Position numbers and translations under genes: made by a program. From assembly GCF_040538665.1 (NCBI RefSeq), contig NZ_JBEWXT010000001.1:1576501-1640500 (forward strand): 64,000 nucleotides of DNA, in the 5' to 3' direction. This stretch comes from Aureibaculum sp. 2308TA14-22 (GTDB lineage: Bacteria > Bacteroidota > Bacteroidia > Flavobacteriales > Flavobacteriaceae). Shown here one piece after another: positions 1 to 8,534 of the stretch. The first letter of the stretch is position 1. Every line of letters starts with the position of its first letter. The notes beneath the pieces were generated by a model that saw nothing but the letters and a program-made list of their open reading frames with translations, had not been told where the DNA came from and searched no databases.

Positions 1-190
1 TGATAAGCATTTCAAGACGTTTTTCAAATTCGTCAAGTATTTCTTTTTCACCATAAATTTTAATTTTATTCCCTCGGGCAACGATTTTAATTTTTGGAAA
101 GTACTTCTTTAGTTGCTCAATATTTGTGTTATGAGTTCCAAAAAAATCTTTGGGACTAATTTCTGTTAATTCAATAATTCTTTCGTTCAA
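1..190 (-). CDS. phoH: PhoH family protein, N-terminal part only
   Basis: The minus-strand frame runs off the left edge and gives 63 residues beginning (M)NERIIELTEISPKDFFG and continuing through KLKIVARGNKIKIYG. This is the N-terminal RNA-binding-like region typical of Bacteroidota PhoH proteins; the P-loop ATPase domain would lie outside the window. PhoH proteins are cytoplasmic ATPases often linked to RNA metabolism. The start used is a TTG at 188-190; no ATG is available in that frame nearby. The family call rests on the N-terminal motif only. Confidence 0.75.
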   Translation of the reverse strand, partial: MNERIIELTEISPKDFFGTHNTNIEQLKKYFPKIKIVARGNKIKIYGEKEILDEFEKRLEMLI

Positions 191-255
191 ATTATAACTA
201 TTTTTTAATTATTAAAACTGCTTAAAAATATTATGGTAATCAACTAGATATTGAT

Positions 256-276
256 TAGTTTTGCAATACAAATTTA
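256..276. promoter_or_regulatory. divergent promoter region between phoH and the SAM hydrolase gene
   Basis: Two boxes fitting the Bacteroidota -7 consensus TAnnTTTG lie back to back. TAGTTTTG at 256-263 on the plus strand would serve the gene starting at 327, and TAAATTTG at 269-276 on the minus strand would serve phoH. Neither has an obvious TTG -33 element, so the assignment is tentative. Confidence 0.35.
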
Positions 277-326
277 ATAATTAAAAAGCTTATTAATTAC
301 GCTCTTATTGAATAAGTAATCAACAA

Positions 327-1145
327 ATGTCTTTAATAACATTAACTACTGATTTTGGAACAAAAGACCATTTTATTGGTGCTATAAAAGGTGCTATATA
401 CAGTGAGCTTAACAATGCCAAAGTTGTTGATATATCACACCAAATTACCCCATTTAATATTACCGAAACCGCATATATTTTAAAAAATGCATATAAAAAT
501 TTTCCAAAAGGTAGCATACATATAATAGATGTTGATTCTGAGCTGAGTGTTGAAAACAAACATATTGCCATTGCCTTGGACGGCCATTACTTTATTTGTG
601 CCGATAACGGTATTATCTCGATGATAGCATCCGAAATAAAACCCGATAAAATCATAGAGATAACCATACACAGCACCTTGACCAGTTACTCTGCGTTTGT
701 GAAGGTGGCTTGCCATATTGCCAGGGGCGGTACGCTGGACGTAGTTGGCAGGGCTACCGATGAGTACAAACAATTAAATGAAGTACATCCATATATTAAT
801 AAAGAGCAAAATCAAATTGTTGGTACTATTATTTATATAGATAATTACGGAAATGTAATTTGTAATATCACTAAAAAATTATTTAATGACGTTGGCAAGG
901 GCCGACCTTATGAGGTTAGTGCAAGGCATTATACTTTTAATAAGATAGTTAATAAGTACAATGAGATCGTAAACTTTGATTTACCGCAGGAGAAGAGGCA
1001 ATATGATGGCGAAAAATTAGCATTATTCAATGCTTCCGATTACCTAGAAATTGCAATCTATAAAAGTAATTTAAAATCCGTTGGTGGTGCTTCTACCCTA
1101 TTAGGCTTGGGTTACAGAGACTCAATAACCCTTAGATTTTTATAA
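327..1145 (+). CDS. SAM hydrolase / SAM hydroxide adenosyltransferase (DUF62 family)
   Basis: The 272-residue protein opens with LITLTTDFGTKDHFIGAIKG, the signature of the SAM-dependent fluorinase/chlorinase-like superfamily, and has the usual VDISHQI segment around residue 36. Non-halogenating members of this family hydrolyse S-adenosylmethionine to adenosine and methionine, and that is the default expectation here. It is a soluble cytoplasmic enzyme with N- and C-terminal domains of normal length. It leads a tight plus-strand run: the next gene begins 1 bp after its stop, followed by gldF and gldG. Halogenase activity is very unlikely, but the substrate cannot be proven from the sequence. 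Confidence 0.85.
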   Translation: MSLITLTTDFGTKDHFIGAIKGAIYSELNNAKVVDISHQITPFNITETAYILKNAYKNFPKGSIHIIDVDSELSVENKHIAIALDGHYFICADNGIISMIASEIKPDKIIEITIHSTLTSYSAFVKVACHIARGGTLDVVGRATDEYKQLNEVHPYINKEQNQIVGTIIYIDNYGNVICNITKKLFNDVGKGRPYEVSARHYTFNKIVNKYNEIVNFDLPQEKRQYDGEKLALFNASDYLEIAIYKSNLKSVGGASTLLGLGYRDSITLRFL

Positions 1146-1146
1146 A

Positions 1147-1443
1147 ATGTTAATAAGAATAGTAAAAATGAGTTTTGAGCCTGAAAAAATTCAAGATTTC
1201 TTAAGTACTTTTAACGCCCATAAAGTAAAAATTAAAAATTTTAAAGGGTGTACCCATTTAGAACTGTTCCAAGATAAAGATAATGCTAATGTTTTTTTTA
1301 CGTATAGCCATTGGAAAGATGAACAAAGCCTAGAGAATTATAGAGATTCTGATTTATTTAAAAATGTCTGGGCTAAAACCAAAACATTATTTAATGATAG
1401 ACCAGAAGCGTGGAGTGTTAACAGGCTTGAAACTATTGAATAA
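1147..1443 (+). CDS. antibiotic biosynthesis monooxygenase (ABM) family small protein
   Basis: The 98-residue protein has the size and pattern of a dimeric alpha/beta ABM-fold protein: MLIRIVKMSF start, a GCTHLELFQD strand near residue 34, and a YSHWKDEQSLENYRDS segment. Family members include quinol monooxygenases and haem-degrading enzymes, and many have no known substrate. It sits 1 bp after the SAM hydrolase and 3 bp before gldF, so it is probably co-transcribed with gliding genes, although a functional link is not shown. No signal peptide is visible. Confidence 0.75.
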   Translation: MLIRIVKMSFEPEKIQDFLSTFNAHKVKIKNFKGCTHLELFQDKDNANVFFTYSHWKDEQSLENYRDSDLFKNVWAKTKTLFNDRPEAWSVNRLETIE

Positions 1444-1446
1444 TTT

Positions 1447-2160
1447 ATGATATCCATTTTTAAAAAAGAACTCAACTCATTTTTTGCCTCGCCCATAGGG
1501 TATTTGGTAATTGCTGTGTTTTTAGTCATTAATGGTCTATTTTTATGGGTTTTTAATGGTGATTTTAATATACTTAACGCTGGTTTTGCAGATTTAAACA
1601 GTTTCTTTTTTATAGCCCCATGGTTTTTCTTGTTTTTGATACCCGCTATTACCATGCGGACATTTTCCGATGAATTCAGACTAGGTACTATAGAAATTTT
1701 AAAAACCAAACCCATCAGTAAATGGCAAATTGTATTGGGCAAGTTTTTTGGGGCGTTAGTATTGATTATCTTAGCACTGTTACCAACTCTTATTTATGTT
1801 TTTAGCATCTTAAAATTAGGTAATCCGCCCAATAATTTAGATATTGGAAGTACTTTAGGTTCTTATATTGGTTTGTTGTTCATAGCCGGAGCATATACGT
1901 CAATCGGTATTTTTACTTCTACATTTTCCAACAATCAAATTGTGGCTTTTATTATTGCTATCGTAATTTCCTTTTTTATTTTTTATGGTTTTGAAGCCTT
2001 AGCTGACATGAACATTTCTGAGTCTCTGAGAAGTTTTGGCATGTTCGATCATTTTAAAAGTATCAGTCGCGGTGTAATTGACACCAGAGATATTGTTTAT
2101 TTTCTGTCTGTTACCATTTTCTTTTTGTTTCTAACCCGTTTAAAATTAGATGCAGAATGA
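1447..2160 (+). CDS. gldF: gliding motility ABC transporter permease GldF
   Basis: This 237-residue integral membrane protein has about six hydrophobic segments and the ABC-2 permease start MISIFKKELNSFFASPIGYL, characteristic of GldF. GldF with GldG and the ATPase GldA forms an ABC transporter needed for gliding in Flavobacterium johnsoniae. It overlaps gldG by the ATGA at 2157-2160, so the two are translationally coupled. gldA is not in the window, which fits its usual separate location. The length matches the family. Confidence 0.93.
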   Translation: MISIFKKELNSFFASPIGYLVIAVFLVINGLFLWVFNGDFNILNAGFADLNSFFFIAPWFFLFLIPAITMRTFSDEFRLGTIEILKTKPISKWQIVLGKFFGALVLIILALLPTLIYVFSILKLGNPPNNLDIGSTLGSYIGLLFIAGAYTSIGIFTSTFSNNQIVAFIIAIVISFFIFYGFEALADMNISESLRSFGMFDHFKSISRGVIDTRDIVYFLSVTIFFLFLTRLKLDAE

Positions 2161-3797
2161 AAAATAATATCCCAAAAATAATTGTATTGATTATTGGTTT
2201 ATTTCTAATCAATTTTTTAGCAAATAAATTTTACAAACGACTAGATCTAACTCAAGACAAACGCTATACCTTGTCTGAAACAACCGTCGATATAGTTGAT
2301 AACTTGGAAGAAAATGCCATTATAAAAGTATATTTAGAAGGCGATTTCCCCTCAGAATTTAAACGCTTGCAAAATGAGACCAGACAACATTTAGAAGAAT
2401 TGTACACTGTTAACGATGGCATAAAATACAGATTTATAGATCCACTGGATACTGCTGAGGAATTAGTTAAACAGGGTTTACAACCCAGCCGGTTATCGGT
2501 TCAAGAAGATGGTAAACTTTCAGAAGCTGTTATTTTTCCTTGGGCTGCTATAACCTACAAGGGTAAAACTGAAAATATAAATTTACTAGCTGAAGTTACA
2601 GCTGATAGTCAAGAAGAACAGCTTCAAAGCTCTATTGAAAATTTAGAATTTGCCTTTACAGATGCTATTTATAAAGTTTCATCTGAGGAAAATCAAACTA
2701 TTGCAATCTTAAAAGGAAATGGTGAGTTAGACGACATATATCTTACCAGCTTTTTAAATCAATTGAACCAATATTACAAGTTGGCTCCTTTTACACTAGA
2801 TTCGGTAGCTAAGCAACCTCAAAAAACGTTAGAGCAACTCACAAATTACGATTTAACCATTATTGCAAAACCTCAAGAGAAATTTACCGAAGAAGAAAAA
2901 TTCACGTTAGATCAATACATTACAAACGGTGGTAAAACCTTGTGGTTAATAGACAATGTTACTGCTGAACTGGATAGTTTAATGGGTACGGGTCAAAGTT
3001 TAGCATTTAATAAAGATTTAAACTTAACCGATTTATTATTTAGCTATGGTGTTAGAATCAATTACGATTTGATTAGAGATGCCTACAGCTCAACAATAAA
3101 ATTGGCTGATGGTAATGTAGGCAGTAATACCCAGTTCAATGATTATATTTGGCATTATTATCCATTTGTAACATCAAAAAACGACCATCCTATTACAAAA
3201 GGCGTTGATCCCGTTAATTTAAAATTTGCCAATACTATTGATACGTTAAAAAACCCTGTAGATAAAACCATTCTTTTGCAAAGCTCTGAATTTTCAAAAT
3301 CGATTGGCACACCCGTTATTGTATCGTTGGAAGATATTGCCAAAAAACCCGAGAAAAAAGATTACAATAGGGGTTTTCAAACCTTGGGTGTACTTTTGGA
3401 GGGTAAATTCACATCCGCCTATGCCGATCGAGTAAAACCTTTTGAAACACCTATTTTCAAAGAGCAAAGCAATTCCAATAAAATGGTCGTTATTGCCGAT
3501 GGTGATATTATTGCCAATGAAGTTGTAAAAGGGCAACCTATTGAATTAGGGGTTGATAAATATACAGGTGTACGCTACGGTAATTCAGAATTTTTAATGA
3601 ATACCATTAATTATTTATTAGATGATTCTGGCTTATTGGAACTGAGAAATAAGCAAATCCAACTTCAATTTTTAGACAAGGAAAAGGCCTATGAAGAACG
3701 GGCTTTTTGGCAACTGACAAATGTAATTCTACCTTTAATAATCTTATTGCTTTTTGGTGTAGTTTTTACTTTAATTAGGAAAAGAAAGTTTAGTTAA
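2157..3797 (+). CDS. gldG: gliding motility ABC transporter substrate-binding subunit GldG
   Basis: The 546-residue protein has an N-terminal membrane anchor (IIVLIIGLFLINFLANKFY), then RLDLTQDKRYTLSETT, a signature of GldG-type ABC-associated periplasmic domains, and a C-terminal membrane helix (residues about 520-540) ending in basic residues. It partners GldF and probably forms the extracytoplasmic part of the transporter. It begins inside the gldF stop codon (ATGA) and ends the operon. The next gene follows after an 80-bp gap. Confidence 0.93.
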   Translation: MKNNIPKIIVLIIGLFLINFLANKFYKRLDLTQDKRYTLSETTVDIVDNLEENAIIKVYLEGDFPSEFKRLQNETRQHLEELYTVNDGIKYRFIDPLDTAEELVKQGLQPSRLSVQEDGKLSEAVIFPWAAITYKGKTENINLLAEVTADSQEEQLQSSIENLEFAFTDAIYKVSSEENQTIAILKGNGELDDIYLTSFLNQLNQYYKLAPFTLDSVAKQPQKTLEQLTNYDLTIIAKPQEKFTEEEKFTLDQYITNGGKTLWLIDNVTAELDSLMGTGQSLAFNKDLNLTDLLFSYGVRINYDLIRDAYSSTIKLADGNVGSNTQFNDYIWHYYPFVTSKNDHPITKGVDPVNLKFANTIDTLKNPVDKTILLQSSEFSKSIGTPVIVSLEDIAKKPEKKDYNRGFQTLGVLLEGKFTSAYADRVKPFETPIFKEQSNSNKMVVIADGDIIANEVVKGQPIELGVDKYTGVRYGNSEFLMNTINYLLDDSGLLELRNKQIQLQFLDKEKAYEERAFWQLTNVILPLIILLLFGVVFTLIRKRKFS

Positions 3798-3877
3798 AAT
3801 TTTGTTAAAGAAATTTACCAATGATAGGATTTAGTATCTTTAACAACTATTAACTTAAATAAATCTAAATAACAATT

Positions 3878-4720
3878 ATGAACTACAAAAAACTTTTAAT
3901 CGTATTTTTATGTTTAGGTACGATGAGCCTAACTGCTCAAATTAAAACACCAGCACCAAGTCCTTATTCTAAATTGATGCAAACTGTTGGTTTAACAGAT
4001 GTTGAAGTAGAATATTCAAGACCTGCAATGAGGGGCAGAACTATTTTTGGAGATCTAGTTCCCTTTAATAAAATATGGAGAACTGGTGCTAACGCTCGAA
4101 CCAAAATTACATTTGGAAATGATGTTACCATTGATGGCAATACACTAAAAAAAGGAACATATGCCATTTTTACCAAGCCAACTGCTGATGCTTGGGAAGT
4201 ATATTTTTATACAGATTATGCTGGTGGTGGAGCTCCTCAGACTTTGGATGAAAGCAAAGTAGCTTTAAAAACCACAGTAAAAACACAATCCATTCCTATG
4301 GATATTCAATCATTTACAATCACCATTGATGATTTAACCGATAATTCAGGTGTATTGGGTATTATGTGGGAAAAAACCTATGTTGGTGTTAAATTTAATG
4401 TGCCTACAGATGCTATTGCCGCTAAAAGTATTGAAAACGTAATGAGCGGGCCAAGTGCCAATGATTACCATAGTGCGGCAAGTTATTACAGAAATTCAGG
4501 TAAAGATTTAAAGCAAGCCTTAGTGTGGTCAACCAAAGCAACAGAAATGAATAAAAGTGCTTTTTGGATGATGCGAGAAAAATCATTAATTCATGCAGCA
4601 TTGGGTGATAAAAAAGGTGCTATAGAAGCTGCAAAAAAATCATTGGAAGTTGCTGAAAAAGCTGGAAATGCTGCTTATATTAAAATGAACAAAGAATCCA
4701 TTGCAGAATGGTCTAAATAA
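3878..4720 (+). CDS. secreted DUF2911 protein with C-terminal helical repeat
   Basis: The 280-residue protein has a signal peptide (about residues 1-20, ending SLTAQ). Residues about 25-170 form a DUF2911 domain (VEVEYSRPAMRGRTIFGDLVPFNK, then WRTGANARTKITF). The C-terminal 100 residues are helical and TPR-like (ALVWSTKATEMN, KKGAIEAAKKSLEVAEKAG). The family is common in Bacteroidota, is presumed periplasmic, and has no known function. A shorter paralogue follows 36 bp later, so this is a tandem duplication. Confidence 0.85.
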   Translation: MNYKKLLIVFLCLGTMSLTAQIKTPAPSPYSKLMQTVGLTDVEVEYSRPAMRGRTIFGDLVPFNKIWRTGANARTKITFGNDVTIDGNTLKKGTYAIFTKPTADAWEVYFYTDYAGGGAPQTLDESKVALKTTVKTQSIPMDIQSFTITIDDLTDNSGVLGIMWEKTYVGVKFNVPTDAIAAKSIENVMSGPSANDYHSAASYYRNSGKDLKQALVWSTKATEMNKSAFWMMREKSLIHAALGDKKGAIEAAKKSLEVAEKAGNAAYIKMNKESIAEWSK

Positions 4721-4756
4721 ATTATAAAATTTAACTATTAAATAAATTTATAAAAA

Positions 4757-5254
4757 ATGAAAAATTTAAAACTCTTATTGGTTTTCGCTTTAGTAACAAG
4801 CTTAAGCTTTGCTCAAAAAAGTCCTAGACAACAAACTAGTGGCACTATTGATGGTGTTACTATTGCTATAGATTACAGTGCACCTAGTGTAAAAGGTAGA
4901 ACTATCTGGGGCGGTCTAGAAAAATATGGTAAAGTTTGGAGAGCTGGTGCTGACAAAAACACAACAATTTCTTTTGACACCGATGTTACAATTGACGGTG
5001 AAGAATTACCTGCCGGTAAGTATGGTTTCTTTATTATCCCAAAAAAAGATGATGACTGGACCATAATTTTTAGCACGAAAAATGATGCTTGGGGAGCCTC
5101 TGGTTACTCAGAAAGTGACGATGCTTTGCGTATAGATATTACTCCAGAATTTGGTGATGAAAACCAAGAACAACTATTTTATGGTGTAATGGATAGCGAA
5201 ATAATTTTTGCTTGGGAAAAAGCAAAATTGTCAATTCCGGTTGAAGCCATGTAA
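4757..5254 (+). CDS. secreted DUF2911 protein, short paralogue
   Basis: The 165-residue protein has a signal peptide (about residues 1-19, ending LSFAQ) and a DUF2911 domain with the same landmarks as the upstream gene: IDYSAPSVKGRTIWG, KVWRAGADKNTTISFDTDVTIDGE and LPAGKYGFFIIP. It lacks the C-terminal helical repeat of its neighbour. The function is unknown and the location is presumably periplasmic. A terminator hairpin follows directly, so the two paralogues probably form one transcript. Confidence 0.85.
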   Translation: MKNLKLLLVFALVTSLSFAQKSPRQQTSGTIDGVTIAIDYSAPSVKGRTIWGGLEKYGKVWRAGADKNTTISFDTDVTIDGEELPAGKYGFFIIPKKDDDWTIIFSTKNDAWGASGYSESDDALRIDITPEFGDENQEQLFYGVMDSEIIFAWEKAKLSIPVEAM

Positions 5255-5274
5255 ATAAAACCAGTGGATATTAT

Positions 5275-5308
5275 AAACTCAAAACTTAATTAAGTTTTGG
5301 GTTTTTTT
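5275..5308 (+). terminator. rho-independent terminator after the DUF2911 pair
   Basis: Bases 5275-5289 pair with 5290-5304 around the centre AATT, with one G:T wobble, and a run of T follows at 5302-5308. It ends the DUF2911 transcript and may also serve the converging esterase gene on the minus strand. Confidence 0.75.
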
Positions 5309-5333
5309 ATATCTAAAATATATCACTTGAACA

Positions 5334-6164
5334 CTATGAAGGTATTTTTACCTTTACTTTGAATGCCCATTTTATAAACTCAGGAAAAACTTTGCCCCAA
5401 GTCGGCAAGTCATGTTTTCCATTTTCAACTTCTAAGTAAGTTATATCGTAAGGAATTGAATACCCTTTTAAACTTAATTCTTTTACAACATCTTTAGTAT
5501 CATCAATGGCATCTATAATTCCATTGCTATTTCTGTCTGCGGTTTCATCTAAAGTACCCACTTGCAACCAAAACTTTAAATGTGGACTGTAATTTCCGTT
5601 TTTTATGACATTTAAAATAATTCTGCTCCTATCCGCCATATCATTTTTTACGTACGCTTTTTTACGCCACCAAAACGAACCGCTAAAAACACCAACTTTA
5701 CTAAAATATTGAGGATTGTTATAAACGATATCAAACGCGGATATCCCGCCTAAAGACATACCTACATAAACCCAATCGATACCATGGTGGGAAACCTTAA
5801 ATTCTCCCTTTAAAAAAGGTATAAATTCTTCGATGATAAATTTTGAATAGTTATTGGCTTTTTTTCCTCTTCCTTTAAAATCGCCAGAAGACGCCGTTCC
5901 ATATTCATGCAATCTATTTTCATTGGTTTCTATACCAACATAAACAAATGGTCTTATTTTTCTATTCAAATAGGAATCAGAAATAGTTTTCTCCAAATCC
6001 ATCGCTTTAAAGTCTTGCCCATCATTCATCAACAGTACCGGAAAACGTTCTTCAGTACTTCTATAATTACCAGGGGCCATCAAGCGGAATTTTACTTTTC
6101 TACCTAGGTATTTTGAAAAAAGGCTTCCATTTAAACTTATAAAATCTATACTAAAACTCATCAT
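5334..6164 (-). CDS. putative esterase, alpha/beta hydrolase fold
   Basis: The family is the Esterase D/Fes-type alpha/beta hydrolases. The nucleophile elbow GMSLGG (Ser) follows IDWVYV, the acid is probably the Asp in WLQVGTLDETAD, and the catalytic His lies in VENGKHDLPTWG near the end. A longer frame exists up to 6245, but it runs through the divergent promoter zone; the MM pair at 6164/6161 just before SFSIDF is the likely start. No clear signal peptide is present. It is divergent from a second esterase and probably belongs with the ATP-grasp/GCS2 cluster. The substrate is unknown. Confidence 0.75.
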   Translation of the reverse strand: MMSFSIDFISLNGSLFSKYLGRKVKFRLMAPGNYRSTEERFPVLLMNDGQDFKAMDLEKTISDSYLNRKIRPFVYVGIETNENRLHEYGTASSGDFKGRGKKANNYSKFIIEEFIPFLKGEFKVSHHGIDWVYVGMSLGGISAFDIVYNNPQYFSKVGVFSGSFWWRKKAYVKNDMADRSRIILNVIKNGNYSPHLKFWLQVGTLDETADRNSNGIIDAIDDTKDVVKELSLKGYSIPYDITYLEVENGKHDLPTWGKVFPEFIKWAFKVKVKIPS

Positions 6165-6299
6165 TCGATTTAAAGTGTGCAATATTAACGATTTAATAAA
6201 AAATATATGATGTAGATTGATAAAATAAATTAATTTTGCCGCCAATTATTATTATTTAACATTTTTATTTATATTTAACAAACAAAGACTAAACAACCT

Positions 6300-7013
6300 A
6301 TGGCTCAAGTACAACATTCACAATATTTTTCTAATACATTAAATAGAAATATTAATCTTGAAGTTACAGGACACTGGGGGCATCCTATTTTAATGTTTCC
6401 ATCCTCTGGAGGAAAATATACACAGAATAGTGATTTTGGGTTAAACGAATCCGTTATGAAGTATGTTGATGAAGGAAGAATTAAACTTTATAATGTTGAA
6501 ACCATTGACATGATGAGCTTTTATGCTGATGATTTGCCTGAAGATGTAATAATTCACAATTACGAATTGTACATGCAGTTTCTTAAAAATGAATTAATCC
6601 CTTACATTCAAGACGAGTGTAATACGCATAGGCTTGCTGTGGCAGGTTGTAGTTTTGGGGGGTTTCATGCCGCAAATACTGCATTTCGGTTTCCAGATGT
6701 AGTTTCGCATTTATTTTCATTGTCGGGTGTATTCAATATCAGAAATTTTACACCACATATAGATGATATGCGTGTTTACTTCAACTGCCCAAATGAATTT
6801 ATGGCCAATGAAGAGGATACCTGGAAGTACAACCATATGCACATTGTATTAAGTACATCAGATTGGGATAGTTGTAAACCTAAAAACGAAAATATGGCAG
6901 GTATTTTAGAATCAAAAGGGATACCCTATTGGTACGACGAAAAAAAGTGGATAGAACATGATTGGCCATTATGGAAAATGGTTTTTCCAGAATATGTAGA
7001 GAAATATTTTTGA
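6300..7013 (+). CDS. putative esterase, alpha/beta hydrolase fold (cluster gene)
   Basis: The 237-residue cytoplasmic-looking protein has the nucleophile elbow GCSFGG with Ser118, an oxyanion-side segment PILMFPSSGGKYTQN near residue 30, and a catalytic His in EHDWPLWKMVFPEYV at the C-terminus. It is related in fold to, but clearly diverged from, the opposite-strand esterase. It begins the plus-strand run that continues with the ATP-grasp, GCS2 and amidotransferase genes; the gap to the next gene is 167 bp and contains a REP-like palindrome. A hydrolytic or transacylation step on a small ester or amide is inferred. Confidence 0.75.
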   Translation: MAQVQHSQYFSNTLNRNINLEVTGHWGHPILMFPSSGGKYTQNSDFGLNESVMKYVDEGRIKLYNVETIDMMSFYADDLPEDVIIHNYELYMQFLKNELIPYIQDECNTHRLAVAGCSFGGFHAANTAFRFPDVVSHLFSLSGVFNIRNFTPHIDDMRVYFNCPNEFMANEEDTWKYNHMHIVLSTSDWDSCKPKNENMAGILESKGIPYWYDEKKWIEHDWPLWKMVFPEYVEKYF

Positions 7014-7134
7014 TTGAGAATCTAACATGAAAAAAATTAATCTCATTAAATAAAGTAACAGCTCTTTGATTGGGCTTAGTATGTGTTTTAAGAAATAAAA
7101 TTATAGTAAATAAAATTAGAATTAACAATAATAA

Positions 7135-7160
7135 GATTCCCGCTTTTGCGGGAACGACAT
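7135..7160. repeat. REP-like short palindrome
   Basis: A perfect 7-bp stem (TTCCCGC at 7137-7143, GCGGGAA at 7148-7154) with a TTTT loop is followed by CGACAT. This resembles the widespread dispersed type GATTCCCGC...GCGGGAATGACA. It lies 20 bp before the ATP-grasp start codon, so its RNA hairpin would be in that gene's leader. No T-run follows, so a terminator role is unlikely. Confidence 0.7.
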
Positions 7161-7180
7161 AAAAAAACAAATAAAATATT

Positions 7181-8449
7181 ATGGCAAAAAAAGTAGGAAT
7201 ATTGTTCGGTATGGAAGACACCTTTCCATGGGCATTTATAGATCGTGTTAACGAATTAGGCAAAGGTAAAGTAGTTGCTGAAGCTGTACAAATCGATAAA
7301 GTACAACAAGGTATAGATTATGGTTACGATGTGATAATCGATAGGATTTCTCAAGAAGTTCCATTTTACCGTGCCTATCTAAAAAATGCAGCTTTAATGG
7401 GTACAGCGGTAATCAATAATCCGTTTTGGTGGAGTGCTGATGAAAAATTCTTTAACAATTGTTTGTCAATGCAAATAGGTGTACCAGTTCCAAAAACGAT
7501 ATTATTACCTTCAAATGCAAGACCAGATGACACAACGGACAAATCATTCAGAAATTTAAAAGCACCATTAGACTGGGATTATATTTTTGATTACATCGGT
7601 TTTCCTGCTTATATGAAACCCCATGCGGGCGGTGGTTGGAAAAGTGTTTATCGTGTTGATAATCCAGAAGATTTATTTGAAAAACACGGAGAAACTGAGC
7701 AATTGGTAATGATGTTACAAGAAGAAATTGTTTTTGACGATTATTATCGTGTGTATTGTTTAGGGCAAAAATATGTGCATATTATGCCGTACGAGCCTAG
7801 AAACGAACCACATTTAAGATATGTAACGGAGCCTAAAACTACAGGTGAAGAACATGAAAAGTTAATGAAAACAATCCATAATTACACAATCAAATTAAAT
7901 AAAGCATTAGGGTATGATTTTAATACCGTTGAATTCGCTATTAGAAACGGTGTGCCTTATGCTATAGATTTCTGTAATCCCGCACCAGATGCTGATATAA
8001 ATTCAGTGGGTCAAACTAATTTTGATTGGATAGTTGAACATTCCGCCAAATTAGCAGTCGAAAAAGCACTTGCACATAAAGCAAAACAAAACAATACCTC
8101 TTGGGGAACTTTTTTAAAAAATGCCATTGCTCCAACAGCACCGAAAAAAGCTAAGAAATCAAATTTAAAAACGGTAACCCAAGCAAAAAAAGATTCTAAA
8201 GCCGCTCTGGTAAAAAAGACAGCAGCAAAAAAAGCAACTGTCAAAAAAGCTGCTAAAGCTACACCTGTAAAAAAAGTTGTAGCTAAAAAACCAGCACCAA
8301 AAGCTAAGGTTGTAACAGCGAAAAAAGCAGTAGTTAAAACTAAAACAACAGCTAAACCTAAGACTACGGTTAAAAAAGTAGCAGCCAAGCCTAAAACAAC
8401 TGTAAAAAAAACAACGGCTAAACCTAAAACAACATCAAAGAAAAAATAA
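7181..8449 (+). CDS. ATP-grasp ligase with histone H1-like Lys/Ala-rich tail
   Basis: The 422-residue protein has two parts. Residues 1-310 are an ATP-grasp-like enzyme: a pre-ATP-grasp domain (VGILFGMEDTFPWAF), the P-loop equivalent YMKPHAGGGWKS at 144-155 with Lys146, and the metal-binding strand NTVEFAIRNGVPYAIDFCNPAPD at 248-270 (Glu251, Asp263, Asn266). Residues about 320-422 are a low-complexity tail of KKA/KTT/KPK repeats like histone H1, probably disordered and nucleic-acid or polyanion binding. ATP-grasp enzymes join a carboxylate to an amine or thiol using ATP. The next gene is a GCS2-type carboxylate-amine ligase. The substrate is unknown. Confidence 0.8.
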   Translation: MAKKVGILFGMEDTFPWAFIDRVNELGKGKVVAEAVQIDKVQQGIDYGYDVIIDRISQEVPFYRAYLKNAALMGTAVINNPFWWSADEKFFNNCLSMQIGVPVPKTILLPSNARPDDTTDKSFRNLKAPLDWDYIFDYIGFPAYMKPHAGGGWKSVYRVDNPEDLFEKHGETEQLVMMLQEEIVFDDYYRVYCLGQKYVHIMPYEPRNEPHLRYVTEPKTTGEEHEKLMKTIHNYTIKLNKALGYDFNTVEFAIRNGVPYAIDFCNPAPDADINSVGQTNFDWIVEHSAKLAVEKALAHKAKQNNTSWGTFLKNAIAPTAPKKAKKSNLKTVTQAKKDSKAALVKKTAAKKATVKKAAKATPVKKVVAKKPAPKAKVVTAKKAVVKTKTTAKPKTTVKKVAAKPKTTVKKTTAKPKTTSKKK

Positions 8450-8456
8450 TGAATTG

Positions 8457-8494
8457 GGTATAATCTGCATGTACTTGTACATTCAAATTATACC
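8457..8494. promoter_or_regulatory. long dyad (operator or RNA hairpin) between ATP-grasp and GCS2 genes
   Basis: GGTATAAT (8457-8464) and ATGTAC (8469-8474) are mirrored exactly by GTACAT (8477-8482) and ATTATACC (8487-8494). The 4-base spacers are symmetric, giving a 38-bp dyad. No T-run follows, so it looks more like an operator or an mRNA-processing/stabilising hairpin than a terminator. Confidence 0.6.
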
Positions 8495-8534
8495 TATTAA
8501 AACATAAAGCGAATATTAATCTACAACATTAGAT

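Noticed and set aside
6880-7263. Minus-strand frame of 127 residues with VPAKAGILL
   Set aside because: It overlaps the real esterase and ATP-grasp ends and reads through a REP-like palindrome; the composition is not that of a real protein.
8011-8388. Minus-strand hydrophobic frame opposite the Lys-rich tail
   Set aside because: It is the antisense of AAA/GCT-rich codons, which gives an artificial Phe/Ala/Val-rich frame.
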